NCBI GenBank assembly: GCA_904420215.1
Contig: CAJFUR010000025.1
Span: 1-38,802 of the forward strand
Reading direction: 5' to 3'
Source: an uncultured Eggerthellaceae bacterium
Lineage (GTDB): Bacteria; Actinomycetota; Coriobacteriia; Coriobacteriales; Eggerthellaceae
Length of the DNA stretch: 38,802 nucleotides
The position numbers were made by a program, and so were the translations under genes. The notes under the pieces are model-generated. The model ran no database searches, was not told the origin of the DNA, and saw nothing but the letters and a program-made list of their open reading frames with translations. Shown here in pieces: positions 29,898 to 37,830 of the stretch. Numbering within the stretch: position 1 is the stretch's first letter; every line of letters begins with the position of its first letter.

Positions 29898-30387
29898 GAG
29901 GCTGCCGTTTTTGGCGCAGAGCCTGCCGTTTGTGGCACGCGAATGCAGAGGCTGCCGTTTGTGGCAGATGGCCTCGCGGCCTTCGGGCGCAGCCTTTCGG
30001 CGGCGAATGGGCGACGCGCCCGTGACCTGCAGTTGTGCGACCTCCGGCGCATGGTTCTCCTTTGCGGCGGCCATGCGCCCCTCGCTTCCCGGCCAAAAAC
30101 GGCGCCCTCTGCGTCAAAAACGGCAGCCTCGACATTTTTCTGCCATAAACGGCAGCCTCTGCAGCTTCCGCAGCCGAGCGGCGTGGACGGTGACCTCCGC
30201 AATCGAGCGCCACAAACGGCGGCCTCTGCAGTATCCGCAGTCGGGCGCCGCGGGCGGCGGTTTCTGCACTCGCGCACCGCAAACGGCGGCCTCTGCATTC
30301 GAGCGCCGCAGATGGCGACCTCTGCAGCTGCTGCCACCCCTGCCATCCTTGCCGCTCCTGTAGCAGAACGCCATAAGCGGCAGGTTC
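29898..30387. repeat. Inverted-repeat array B, expanded copy of array A
   Basis: Three forward units of the GAGGCTGCCGTTTNTGGC type lie at 29898-29915, 29919-29936 and 29948-29965. About 126 nt later come reverse units at 30092, 30113, 30142, 30209, 30276, 30305 and 30370, plus two diverged ones at about 30181 and 30246. The unit at 30142-30159 is identical to the one at 5003-5020, and both follow a CCTCGACATT word. The central spacer contains TCTCCTTTGCGG as in array A. Unit spacing is irregular, so this is not a CRISPR. No gene is visible inside. Confidence 0.82.
30142..30275 (+). repeat. 67-bp tandem repeat within array B
   Basis: Two 67-nt units (30142-30208, 30209-30275) share the 18-nt core, a CTGCAG(C/T)(T/A)(T/)-CCGCAG dyad and a second diverged core; a third unit starting at 30276 is shortened to about 29 nt. 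The array therefore grew in part by tandem duplication of a compound unit. Confidence 0.65.
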
Positions 30388-30536
30388 GGCATCGTGGAAG
30401 GTGGGCTACGCGTTGCGGGCAGCGAAGCGGGTTTGGCCACCGCAAACACCTCCACCCGTGTCGTCTTCCAGATCCCGCCGTCCGGCTCGCGTTCGGATTC
30501 GGTTGGGCGAACAAGGGGGTTTCCCTTTCGCGTTCC

Positions 30537-30547
30537 TGTGCTATACT
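30537..30547 (+). promoter_or_regulatory. Extended -10 promoter of the ABC substrate-binding gene
   Basis: TGTGCTATACT with TATACT at 30542-30547; a weak TTTCCC lies 16 nt upstream. Confidence 0.65.
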
Positions 30548-30553
30548 ACGGAT

Positions 30554-30574
30554 GCTTTATCACGGTAAAGTGAT
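30554..30574 (+). promoter_or_regulatory. Operator candidate, site 1
   Basis: CTTTA-N6-TAAAG (30555-30570) lies directly after the -10 box and would cover the transcription start. It is nested with ATCAC-N6-GTGAT (30559-30574). The motif GCTTTA-N6-TAAAGTGA recurs at 31720-31739. Confidence 0.65.
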
Positions 30575-30649
30575 GGAGCAGGAGCAAAGGCAGGAAGGGC
30601 ATGCAGGGAAGGCATGCCGGAATGCGAAAGACATGTGGGAGGAAATACC

Positions 30650-31495
30650 ATGAAGAAGAAACTGATCACGCTGGCTGCGGCATGCGCGGCGTTCGTGCTG
30701 TGCGCGGCCCTGTTCGCCGGCTGTTCGAGCGGTGGCCAGCAGGCCTCGGAAGGGACGACGCAGGAAGGCGGCGACGATGCGGCTATGACGCTGATCGTCG
30801 GCTTCGACCAGAGTTATCCGCCTTACGGGTTCGTGGGCGACGACGGCGAGTTCGCGGGCTTCGATTTGGATCTTGCCAAGGAAGTGTGCGAGCGCAACGG
30901 TTGGGAGCTTCAGCTTGAACCCATCGACTGGGATGCCAAGGACGCGCTTTTGAACAGCGGTTCCATCAATTGCATCTGGAACGGCTTCACGATGGAAGGG
31001 CGCGAGGACGGCTACACGTTCTCCGAGCCGTACATGCTCAACGAGCAGGTGGTGGTTGTGAAGGCAGACAGTGGCATCGATTCGCTGGAAGATCTGGCGG
31101 GCAAGACGGTGATGACGCAGGTGGATTCCGCCGCGCTCGACGTGTTGCAGAACGAGGACGAGGGTGGTCAGGCCGCTTTGGCCGCCACGTTCAAGGAACT
31201 GCAGACCATCGGCGACTACAACAACGCCTTCATGCAGCTTGAATCTGGCATGGTGGACGCGGTTGCCTGCGACCTTTCCATTGCCGCGTACCAGATGGCC
31301 GCCAAGCCCGACGTGTACAAGCAGCTCGATCCGCTGTCGTCCGAACACTATGCGGTTGGCTTCAAGCTGGGCGACGAGGATCTGGCCAAGACCGTGACCG
31401 AAACGCTCAAGGCCATGGACGAGGACGGCACGGTGAAAGCCCTGTGCGAGAAGTATGCCGAGTACGGTTTGACCTACGACAACTGGGTGCTGTAG
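30650..31495 (+). CDS. Polar amino-acid ABC transporter, substrate-binding lipoprotein
   Basis: The 281-residue product starts MKKKLITLAAACAAFVLCAA and has a lipobox LFAGCSS, so it is a membrane-anchored binding protein. The mature part is the family-3 solute-binding fold: IVGFDQSYPPYGFVGDDGEF then GFDLDLAKEVCERNGWEL, and DAVACDLSIAAYQM later, with the ligand-contact aspartates typical of amino-acid binders. The exact ligand is not readable; the acidic pocket pattern could suit a basic or polar amino acid. GGGAGG at 30637-30642 supports ATG 30650. The permease and ATPase genes follow but are separated by a terminator and a second promoter carrying the same operator. Confidence 0.93.
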   Translation: MKKKLITLAAACAAFVLCAALFAGCSSGGQQASEGTTQEGGDDAAMTLIVGFDQSYPPYGFVGDDGEFAGFDLDLAKEVCERNGWELQLEPIDWDAKDALLNSGSINCIWNGFTMEGREDGYTFSEPYMLNEQVVVVKADSGIDSLEDLAGKTVMTQVDSAALDVLQNEDEGGQAALAATFKELQTIGDYNNAFMQLESGMVDAVACDLSIAAYQMAAKPDVYKQLDPLSSEHYAVGFKLGDEDLAKTVTETLKAMDEDGTVKALCEKYAEYGLTYDNWVL

Positions 31496-31558
31496 GGTTT
31501 TCTCCCTGATGCGGGGCGTGTGCCGAAGGGATGCGCCGCACTAGAGCCGGCATGTCGC

Positions 31559-31592
31559 ATGCCCCGGCCTTTCGCAAGGGCCGGGGCATTTT
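31559..31592 (+). terminator. Terminator after the substrate-binding gene
   Basis: ATGCCCCGGCC (31559-31569) pairs perfectly with GGCCGGGGCAT (31579-31589), loop of 9 nt, followed by TTTT within ATTTTCG. Confidence 0.85.
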
Positions 31593-31698
31593 CGCGTGTG
31601 GCCGGGAGGTTTTGTGGTCTGTTGTCTCGCGTGGCGTGATCTCGCGGGCAGCTCCGTTGCCGCATGCGCGTGGCGCTTCCGGCAACGTGCGGGTCCAA

Positions 31699-31710
31699 CT
31701 GTGCTATACT
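31699..31710 (+). promoter_or_regulatory. Extended -10 promoter of the ABC permease gene
   Basis: CTGTGCTATACT ends at 31710 and is identical over 12 nt to the promoter at 30536-30547. Confidence 0.65.
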
Positions 31711-31719
31711 TGCGTCTGC

Positions 31720-31739
31720 GCTTTAGCGCAATAAAGTGA
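31720..31739 (+). promoter_or_regulatory. Operator candidate, site 2
   Basis: GCTTTA-N6-TAAAGTGA, sharing both arms and the TGA tail with site 1; it sits 10 nt past the -10 box. Confidence 0.65.
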
Positions 31740-31799
31740 AACGGTGCGGCGCGCGTGGGAGAACGCGCAGATGCCGGCGCGTGTGCGGGGAGGATGCAG

Positions 31800-32453
31800 G
31801 TGGAACTGGCGACGATGATGGAGATTCTGCTGTCGGGCTTGCTGCTGACGGCGCAGATATTCGTGACGACGCTCATTGGCGCCCTGCCGCTCGGCGTGGT
31901 GGTGGCCCTGTGTCGCATGAGCAAGTTCAAGCCGCTGGCGCTCCTGACCCGCTTCTACATCTCGGTCATGCGCGGCACGCCGCTCATGCTGCAGTTGATG
32001 GCGCTCATGTTCGGGCCGTATTACCTGTTCGGCCTGCAGATGGGGCAGGACTGGAAGTACTTCGCCTGCGCCATCGGCTTCATCGTCAACTACGCGGCGT
32101 ATTTCGCCGAAATCTATCGCAGCGGCATCCAGTCCATTCCTCCCGGCCAGTACGAGGCGGCCGCGGTGCTGGGCTACTCGCGTGCCCAGACGTTCATGAA
32201 GATCGTGCTGCCGCAGGTGATCAAGCGCATTCTGCCCGCCATGGGCAACGAGGTCATCACGTTGGTGAAGGACACGTCGCTGGCGTTCGTGCTGGGCATC
32301 ATGGAGATGTTCTCGCAGGCCAAAGCACTGGCCGCCTCGCAGGTGAGCATGGTGCCGTACCTGATTGCCGGCGCCATCTACTGGGTGTTCAACCTGGTGG
32401 TGGAAATGGTGCTCACGCGCATAGAGAAGAAGCTGAACTACTATCACGACTGA
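31800..32453 (+). CDS. Polar amino-acid ABC transporter permease
   Basis: The 217-residue inner-membrane protein is of the HisM/GlnP type. Transmembrane segments are visible near residues 10-35, 50-80, 85-105 and 180-205. The cytoplasmic EAA loop reads YEAAAVLGYSRAQTFMKIVLPQ, the contact site for the ATPase, and FYISVMRGTPLMLQL is the family's N-terminal motif. I favour GTG 31800 because GGGGAGG (31787-31793) is then 6 nt upstream; ATG 31794 would have no spacer at all. The ATPase gene follows after 157 nt. Confidence 0.92.
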   Translation: MELATMMEILLSGLLLTAQIFVTTLIGALPLGVVVALCRMSKFKPLALLTRFYISVMRGTPLMLQLMALMFGPYYLFGLQMGQDWKYFACAIGFIVNYAAYFAEIYRSGIQSIPPGQYEAAAVLGYSRAQTFMKIVLPQVIKRILPAMGNEVITLVKDTSLAFVLGIMEMFSQAKALAASQVSMVPYLIAGAIYWVFNLVVEMVLTRIEKKLNYYHD

Positions 32454-32610
32454 CGCCGCCGCGCCGGTGGGCCGCCGCGCCGCAGAAAGGGCGTGGGCGG
32501 CCGTGCAGGCTGCCGGGTCGGTGCCGCACGCCGCGCGGGGCGGGGCGCCGTGGGTATGCGGGTGCGGCGAACTGTGGAGCCGAACTGCGGATGCAAGGAG
32601 GAATGCGAAC

Positions 32611-33381
32611 ATGATGGACAAACCGCTCGTGTCGCTTGAGCATGCGAGGAAAAGCTTCGGCGACGTGGCCGTGCTGAAGGACATCTCGCTTTCCGTGCGG
32701 CAGGGCGAGGTCGTGGCCATCATTGGCCCTTCGGGCGGCGGCAAGTCCACGCTTCTGCGGTGCCTGACGCTGCTGGAAACGCTCGACGGCGGAACGCTGT
32801 CCTACGGCGACGTGTGCGTGGCGCGCGACGACGGCGCGGGCGCGGTGTACGCGGGCAAGGCCGTGCAAAAAGAGGCCAAGGCGCGCTTCGGGCTGGTGTT
32901 CCAGAACTTCAACCTGTTTCCGCACTACAGCGTCATCAAGAACGTCACCGACGCACCCATTCACGTGCAGAAGCGCGACAAGGAGGAAGTGCTTGCGCAC
33001 GCGCGCTCGCTTTTGGCGAAGATGGGCCTTTCCGGCAAGGAAGACATGGTGCCCTGCGAGCTTTCGGGCGGGCAGCAGCAGCGCGTCGCCATCGCGCGCG
33101 CCCTGTGCCTGAACCCCGACGTGCTCTACTTCGACGAACCCACCAGCGCGCTCGACCCGGAGCTGACCCAAGAGGTGCTCAAGGTCATTCGCGACCTGGC
33201 CGCCGAGCACATGACAATGGTCATCGTGACCCACGAGATGAGCTTCGCGCGCGACGTTGCCGACCGCATCGTGTTCATGGACGGCGGCATGGTGGTCGAA
33301 CAGGGGGTTGCCGCCGACGTGATAGCCAACCCGCAGCACGAGCGCACCCGCGCCTTCCTAACGCGCTACGAGGCGAACTGA
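32611..33381 (+). CDS. Polar amino-acid ABC transporter ATP-binding protein
   Basis: The 256-residue product starts [20 protein letters not shown]. It has Walker [11 protein letters not shown]-loop [12 protein letters not shown], the ABC signature [15 protein letters not shown], Walker [13 protein letters not shown], and the H-loop VTHEMSFA, matching the GlnQ/HisP group. AAGGAGGA precedes ATG 32611; a longer in-frame frame from 32467 is rejected because it translates GC-rich gap. About 25 residues (around 68-90) are inserted before the Q-loop, longer than in GlnQ. It drives the permease just upstream. Confidence 0.94.
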   Translation: MMDKPLVSLEHARKSFGDVAVLKDISLSVRQGEVVAIIGPSGGGKSTLLRCLTLLETLDGGTLSYGDVCVARDDGAGAVYAGKAVQKEAKARFGLVFQNFNLFPHYSVIKNVTDAPIHVQKRDKEEVLAHARSLLAKMGLSGKEDMVPCELSGGQQQRVAIARALCLNPDVLYFDEPTSALDPELTQEVLKVIRDLAAEHMTMVIVTHEMSFARDVADRIVFMDGGMVVEQGVAADVIANPQHERTRAFLTRYEAN

Positions 33382-33598
33382 CGCTTGGGGCGCGCCTTTT
33401 GGGCCACGAGGCAGGCGATGTTCGCCGTGTCGGTGGATGGGGTGCGCGGGGTGTGGATGCCGGTGTCGTTGGCCGTGCGCTAGCAGGTTCAACCCTCGAG
33501 GGCCCGCGCGCCGCCCGCTGCGCCCCGTGCCGTCGCGTTCGCACGCTTGGGTCGCTTGCCGCCTGCCGCACGCCACGTTTGGCCCGCGAGCCGGGCGC

Positions 33599-34270
33599 CT
33601 ACTGCGGCAGGCGCACCATACACCGCTCCACGATGCTGAATTCGGGCGCGCGGTACTCGTGGATGGTTTGGAACCCGAAGTGGGCGTAGAGGCTTTCTAG
33701 CGGCTCCGAATAGGTTTCCAGAAAGCACGGGATGCCACGTTCGTCGGCGTAGGCGAAAAACGGCGTCATCAGGCGGCGGAACGCCCCCGACCCGCGGCGC
33801 GTGCAATCGACGCCGAGCGCGTAGAAGTGGATGAAGTCGGGCGCGCCCATGGCTTGCGCCTCCGACTCTTCCCAGTCGAACACCGTGATGGGGGCCATGC
33901 GCTCCATCTGTTCGCGCAGGCGCATGGTTTCGTTCAGCGTTAGCAGGTTGTCCACGACGCTGAGCATGGCCTCGTTCTCTATGTCGTCCCACACGCGTCC
34001 GCCCAAGTCGCTTTTCAGGTAGGCACCGGCGCATGCGGCGTGGTCTTCCGTGGTGTAGCAGCACTGGAACGGGGATCCCAGCGTGAAGTCCGCGCGCATG
34101 AGGGCACAGGAGATTTCCCGCTTGCGCTCCGGGGCATTCGGTCCGTCGATGCACGACAGGAGCGCGTCGGTCCACAGCTCTTCGAGGAAGCTTTCCCCCA
34201 TCATGCTCGCCAACTCGTCGATGAGGTCGGCCTGATGGGGCTTGACGGTAATGAGTCCGGGTAGATCCAT
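33599..34270 (-). CDS. GNAT-like N-acetyltransferase
   Basis: The 223-residue product starts MDLPGLITVKPHQADLIDEL. The C-terminal half has an acetyl-CoA-binding pattern, VDCTRRGSGAFRRLMTPFFAYADERG (a variant of the V...RG.G.G..L motif), followed by IPCFLETYSEPLESLYAHFGFQTIHEYRA, a typical GNAT end with L.....N...Y...GF. The N-terminal half is more diverged. GAAGGAA on this strand precedes the start; the in-frame extension upstream is Arg/Gly-rich gap translation. Substrate unknown. It converges on the ABC ATPase gene across 217 nt with no clear terminator. Confidence 0.82.
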   Translation of the reverse strand: MDLPGLITVKPHQADLIDELASMMGESFLEELWTDALLSCIDGPNAPERKREISCALMRADFTLGSPFQCCYTTEDHAACAGAYLKSDLGGRVWDDIENEAMLSVVDNLLTLNETMRLREQMERMAPITVFDWEESEAQAMGAPDFIHFYALGVDCTRRGSGAFRRLMTPFFAYADERGIPCFLETYSEPLESLYAHFGFQTIHEYRAPEFSIVERCMVRLPQ

Positions 34271-34703
34271 GGGTTCGTTCCTTCGCGGTTCGGCGTTCGC
34301 GGTGCGCACGCCATAGGTTGCCTTGCGATGTCTCCAATGCCGATGGTACCGCAACATGCTCGCTCCCGTCGCGCGGACTTGATGCGGGCGCTCGCCCGTC
34401 CACGACAAAAACAGGCACCCTTGCCGCCGCCTCGCCGTGCAGTCCCGCGCCTCGCCCGCCGCCGCCTCGCCGCGCAGTCCCGCCCGCCGCCGCCCCGCGC
34501 CCCGCCCGCCGCCCCGCCGCCGTGCCCGCCGTTGCCCCGTCGTCGGCGTGTTGCCTGCGGGAAACGGGCGGGCGGTGGCTTGGTGACGCGCGCATTGAGG
34601 GCGGGTAACGGCATTGCACCAAAGGGTGGGCGGCAAAGGTGCGCGGTGCCGGGTCGTTCACAATCTCACTGTTTGAGCATTGCCTACCCGATAGGAGGAC
34701 GCC
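34271..34703. other. Gene-free stretch between divergent genes
   Basis: Very C-rich from about 34420 to 34545, with GCCGCCTCGCCG(T/C)GCAGTCCCGC repeated near 34421 and 34467. Promoters for the reverse GNAT gene and for the agmatine cluster must lie here; a weak TTCACA/TGCCTA pair is at 34658/34681. No credible gene on either strand. Confidence 0.55.
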
Positions 34704-35741
34704 ATGGCGGCACCGCGCAAGAAGAAGGACTTCCTGGACACCAACGACTTCACCAAAGAGGAACTGCTCGACATGATAGAGCTGTCCCGCGCCATGAGGG
34801 AGATGATCAAGGCCGGCGCATACCCGCTCATCCTGAAGCACCGCTCGCTCGGCATGATCTTCCAGCAGGTGTCCACGCGCACGCGCATCTCGTTCGAGAC
34901 GGCCATGGCCGACATGGGCGGCACGGCGGAATTCTTCGCCCCCGGCAGCATCCAGCTGGGCGGACACGAAACCATCGAGGACTCCGCCCGTGTGATGGGT
35001 CGGCTGCTCGACATTCTCATGGCGCGCGTGGACCGCCACGAGGACGTGGTCAACCTGGCCAAGTATTCCCCAGCGCCCGTCATCAACGGCATGTCGGACT
35101 ACAACCATCCCACGCAGGAGATGGGCGACCTCATGACCATGATGGAGCATCTGCCCGCAGGCAAGCGCATCGAGGACTGCAAGATGGTGTTCGTGGGCGA
35201 CTGCACGCAGGTGTGCGTCTCGGAGATGTTCATCTGTTCGAAAATGGGCATGGACTTCGTGCAGTACGGCCCCGTGGGTCACCAGATTCCGCCGGAGCTT
35301 CTGGCCATCGGGCAGAAGAACTGCGAGGCGTCGGGCGGCACGGTGACCGTCACCGACGACCGCGTGTCCGCCATGAGGGATGCGGACTTCGTGTACACCG
35401 ACGTGTGGTACGGCCTGTACGACGCCGAGCTTTCCAAGGAAGAACGCATGGCCATCTTCCACCCCACCTATCAGGTCACGCCCGAACTCATGGCCCTGGC
35501 TTCCCCCGATGCGAAGTTCATGCACTGCCTGCCCGCCTCCCGCGGCGAGGAAGTGGTGGACGCCGTCATCGACGCGCCGTACTCCATCTGCTGGGACGAG
35601 GCCGAAAACCGCAAGCACTCCATCCGCGGCCTGCTGGCCTACTTCTGCCCCGACGTCGCCCGCGACGACGCCGCCGCCGACAAGGCCCGCGCTCGCGTGA
35701 ACGACCTGCTGGAGAAGATTGGGAAGACGCCGGCGGCTTAG
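34704..35741 (+). CDS. ptcA: Putrescine carbamoyltransferase
   Basis: The enzyme phosphorolyses N-carbamoylputrescine to putrescine and carbamoyl phosphate. The 345-residue protein has the transcarbamylase phosphate-binding motif STRTRISFE, the HPTQEMGDL loop and [11 protein letters not shown], the last being the ornithine-site equivalent. The VWYGLY segment and length favour a putrescine over an ornithine enzyme, and the neighbours (APC antiporter, agmatine deiminase) settle it. TAGGAGG at 34692-34698 supports ATG 34704. Ornithine carbamoyltransferase is the alternative if only the protein is considered. Confidence 0.9.
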   Translation: MAAPRKKKDFLDTNDFTKEELLDMIELSRAMREMIKAGAYPLILKHRSLGMIFQQVSTRTRISFETAMADMGGTAEFFAPGSIQLGGHETIEDSARVMGRLLDILMARVDRHEDVVNLAKYSPAPVINGMSDYNHPTQEMGDLMTMMEHLPAGKRIEDCKMVFVGDCTQVCVSEMFICSKMGMDFVQYGPVGHQIPPELLAIGQKNCEASGGTVTVTDDRVSAMRDADFVYTDVWYGLYDAELSKEERMAIFHPTYQVTPELMALASPDAKFMHCLPASRGEEVVDAVIDAPYSICWDEAENRKHSIRGLLAYFCPDVARDDAAADKARARVNDLLEKIGKTPAA

Positions 35742-35921
35742 GGTTCCGCCGGCCTGGCGTCCGGCGGCCCGTTCCGCCGGCCTGCCGGCCGTCGGAGCCT
35801 GCCGGCGCTGCGGCCGGCCGTGGTGCTGGATCTTCGCGCGCTGGCGAAAGCCCGCGTGCCAAAGCACGCTTCGCCTCCGCCCTCCCGCGAATCTCCGGCA
35901 CCACGGCCGCCCTCGCCGGCT

Positions 35922-36018
35922 GACTGCGCCAACCTGGGCGGTAGCGGCCGCCCTCGCTGGCCGACTGCACCAATCCTGGGTGGCAACGACCGCCCTTGTT
36001 GGCGGGCCGCGCCATCCT
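35922..36018 (+). repeat. 41-bp tandem repeat upstream of the APC gene
   Basis: Copies begin GACTGCGCCAACCTGGGCGG at 35922 and GACTGCACCAATCCTGGGTGG at 35963, with a third shortened copy from about 36005 and a half copy before the first. The whole gene-free gap is 35742-36052; it also has GCCGGCC-rich inverted words near 35745-35800. No gene is seen. Confidence 0.65.
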
Positions 36019-36052
36019 GCACTTACGAAGACATACCGGACAAGGAGCACTC

Positions 36053-37597
36053 ATGGATAACAAGAAATTCCGGCTGATCGATGCCATCCTGTCGGTCATC
36101 ACGGTGGTGTTCGTGGCCGAGGCCGCCGCCCCGGCGGCCGCCATCGGCAATTCGCAGTTCTTCTGGTGGATATTCCTCATCATCGCGTTCTTGCTGCCGT
36201 ATGGCCTGGTGGTGAGCGAACTGGGCACCGCCTACGACGACGAGGGCGGCCTGTACGACTGGGTGCGCCGCGCGTTCGGCGACAAGTGGGCCAGCCGCGT
36301 GTCGTGGTACTACTGGATCAACTTCCCCTTGTGGATGGCATCGCTCGCCATCCTGTTCCCCGAGACCATCATGCTCATCACGGGCATGGAGCTGAACGTT
36401 TTGCCCTCGCTTCTGATCGAACTCGCGTTCATATGGATCGTCGTGTTCCTCAGCTTCTCGAAGGTCTCGGACTCCACGTGGATTCTCAATCTGGCCGCCG
36501 TGCTGAAGGTGGGCATCGCTCTTCTGCTGGGATGCCTGGGCATCTGGTTCGGCGTGACGTACGGGTTCGCGAACGACATGGCGCCCGAGACGTTCCTGCC
36601 GGCGTTCGACGCGAACAGCCTCACGTACCTGTCCATTATCCTGTTCAACTTCATGGGCTTCGAGGTCATCACCACCTACGTTGGTTCCATGGAGAACCCG
36701 AAGCGCGAGATCCCGAAGGCCATCATCGCAGGCGGCATCGCCATTGCGGCGCTCTACCTGTTCAGCTCGTTCGGCATCAGCGCGGCCATCCCGGCAAGCG
36801 AGGTTTCGCTGGACTCCGGCATTCTGGACGCAGTGGGCATCATGGCGGGCTTCGGCGGCGTGCTGTTCGTCGTGGTGGGCATCGTGTTTCTGGTCACGCT
36901 GTTCGGCAACATGCTCAGCTGGTCGTTCGGCGTGAACTTCGTGGCCGAGCACGCCGCGCGCAAGAAGAACATGCCCCGGCCTTTCGCGCGCGAAAGCGCG
37001 AAGAACGCAATGCCCACGGGCGCGGCCGTCATCAACGGCATCGTGGCGAGCGTGCTGGTGCTGCTGTCCCCGCTCATGGAGCTGGTGGGCCTGGACGGGT
37101 TCTTCTGGATCTTCTTCTCCATGAACATCGTGTTTTTGCTGATCAGCTACATTCCCATGTTCCCGGCGTTTTTGAAGCTGCGCCGGGTTGACCCGCAGGC
37201 GCCGCGCGTGTTCCGCGTGCCGGGCGGCAACGGGCTGCTCATGGTCATCGCCTGGCTGCCCGTGGTGCTGCTGGTGCTGGCCATCGTCGCCACCATCGTG
37301 CCGCTGAACGGTTCCGAGGAGGAGCTGTCGAAGATCCCCATGCTCATTGGCGTGATCGCGTTCGTGATCATCGGCGAGATCGTGCGCATCCTGTCGGCGC
37401 GCGACCGCACGGAAGACTACCTGGGCATGGGCGAGAGCGGCGACCCGCTGGCGTTCGACGTGGCCCACGGCTACGTGGACCCCGAGGAACTGGAGGCCGT
37501 CGCGGCTGCGGCGGGAGCTGCCGGGCCGGAAGGCGCCGGAACCGTGGTGGTGGAGGAAACCGTGGTGGAGCGCGTGGAGCGGCGCGACCGCGAGTAG
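36053..37597 (+). CDS. APC-family agmatine/putrescine antiporter
   Basis: The 514-residue product starts MDNKKFRLIDAILSVITVVF and has about 12 transmembrane helices to residue 450. It belongs to the amino acid-polyamine-organocation family, with the first-helix segment and GGLYDWVRRAFG near residue 65. Position between ptcA and aguA points to exchange of agmatine for putrescine, as in AguD of lactic acid bacteria. The last 60 residues are hydrophilic: an Ala/Gly stretch followed by VVVEETVVERVERRDRE, longer than in most family members. AAGGAG at 36042-36047 supports ATG 36053. Another amine substrate is possible. Confidence 0.88.
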   Translation: MDNKKFRLIDAILSVITVVFVAEAAAPAAAIGNSQFFWWIFLIIAFLLPYGLVVSELGTAYDDEGGLYDWVRRAFGDKWASRVSWYYWINFPLWMASLAILFPETIMLITGMELNVLPSLLIELAFIWIVVFLSFSKVSDSTWILNLAAVLKVGIALLLGCLGIWFGVTYGFANDMAPETFLPAFDANSLTYLSIILFNFMGFEVITTYVGSMENPKREIPKAIIAGGIAIAALYLFSSFGISAAIPASEVSLDSGILDAVGIMAGFGGVLFVVVGIVFLVTLFGNMLSWSFGVNFVAEHAARKKNMPRPFARESAKNAMPTGAAVINGIVASVLVLLSPLMELVGLDGFFWIFFSMNIVFLLISYIPMFPAFLKLRRVDPQAPRVFRVPGGNGLLMVIAWLPVVLLVLAIVATIVPLNGSEEELSKIPMLIGVIAFVIIGEIVRILSARDRTEDYLGMGESGDPLAFDVAHGYVDPEELEAVAAAAGAAGPEGAGTVVVEETVVERVERRDRE

Positions 37598-37728
37598 CGT
37601 GCGCCCTGCAGGCAGGCTGCGTGCGGCAGGCGGGCGGCCTGCGGCTCGCCTGTGGCTGCACCTGCGGGCGGCTGCGATTTGTGACGCGCGGGCGGCCTGC
37701 GGGAGGCCGGGCCAACGCGTGATCGGCG

Positions 37729-37806
37729 CCCCGCGAACGGGGGCCGCACGCCTCGCGGGCTTTCCCAGCTTCCGCAGACCGGGACCCCGCGAACGGCGGC
37801 CGAACG
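37729..37806 (+). repeat. 22-nt direct repeat upstream of aguA
   Basis: CCCCGCGAACGG followed by (G/C)GGCCG(C/A)ACG occurs at 37729-37750 and 37785-37806, 56 nt apart, with two mismatches. Just upstream GCGGGCGGCCTGCGG also occurs twice. The second 22-nt copy ends 25 nt before the aguA start. Confidence 0.6.
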
Positions 37807-37830
37807 AACCAACGACGAAAGGAACCTGTC

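Noticed and set aside
26772-30074. 1100-codon open frame on the minus strand
   Set aside because: It runs antisense to the polyferredoxin and CcdA-TlpA genes, is His/Arg/Ala-rich in a way typical of antisense GC-rich frames, and has no domain or ribosome-binding site.
29898-30387. CRISPR array
   Set aside because: Repeat units are in both orientations, diverged, and separated by spacers of very different length; no cas genes are nearby.
30555-31736. ArgR or TyrR box reading of the ABC operator
   Set aside because: The arms CTTTA-N6-TAAAG do not match the ArgR (TGAAT...ATTCA) or TyrR (TGTAAA-N6-TTTACA) consensus.
33489-36050. 853-codon minus-strand open frame across ptcA
   Set aside because: It is a shadow of the ptcA and GNAT genes; both of those have full domain evidence in their own frames.
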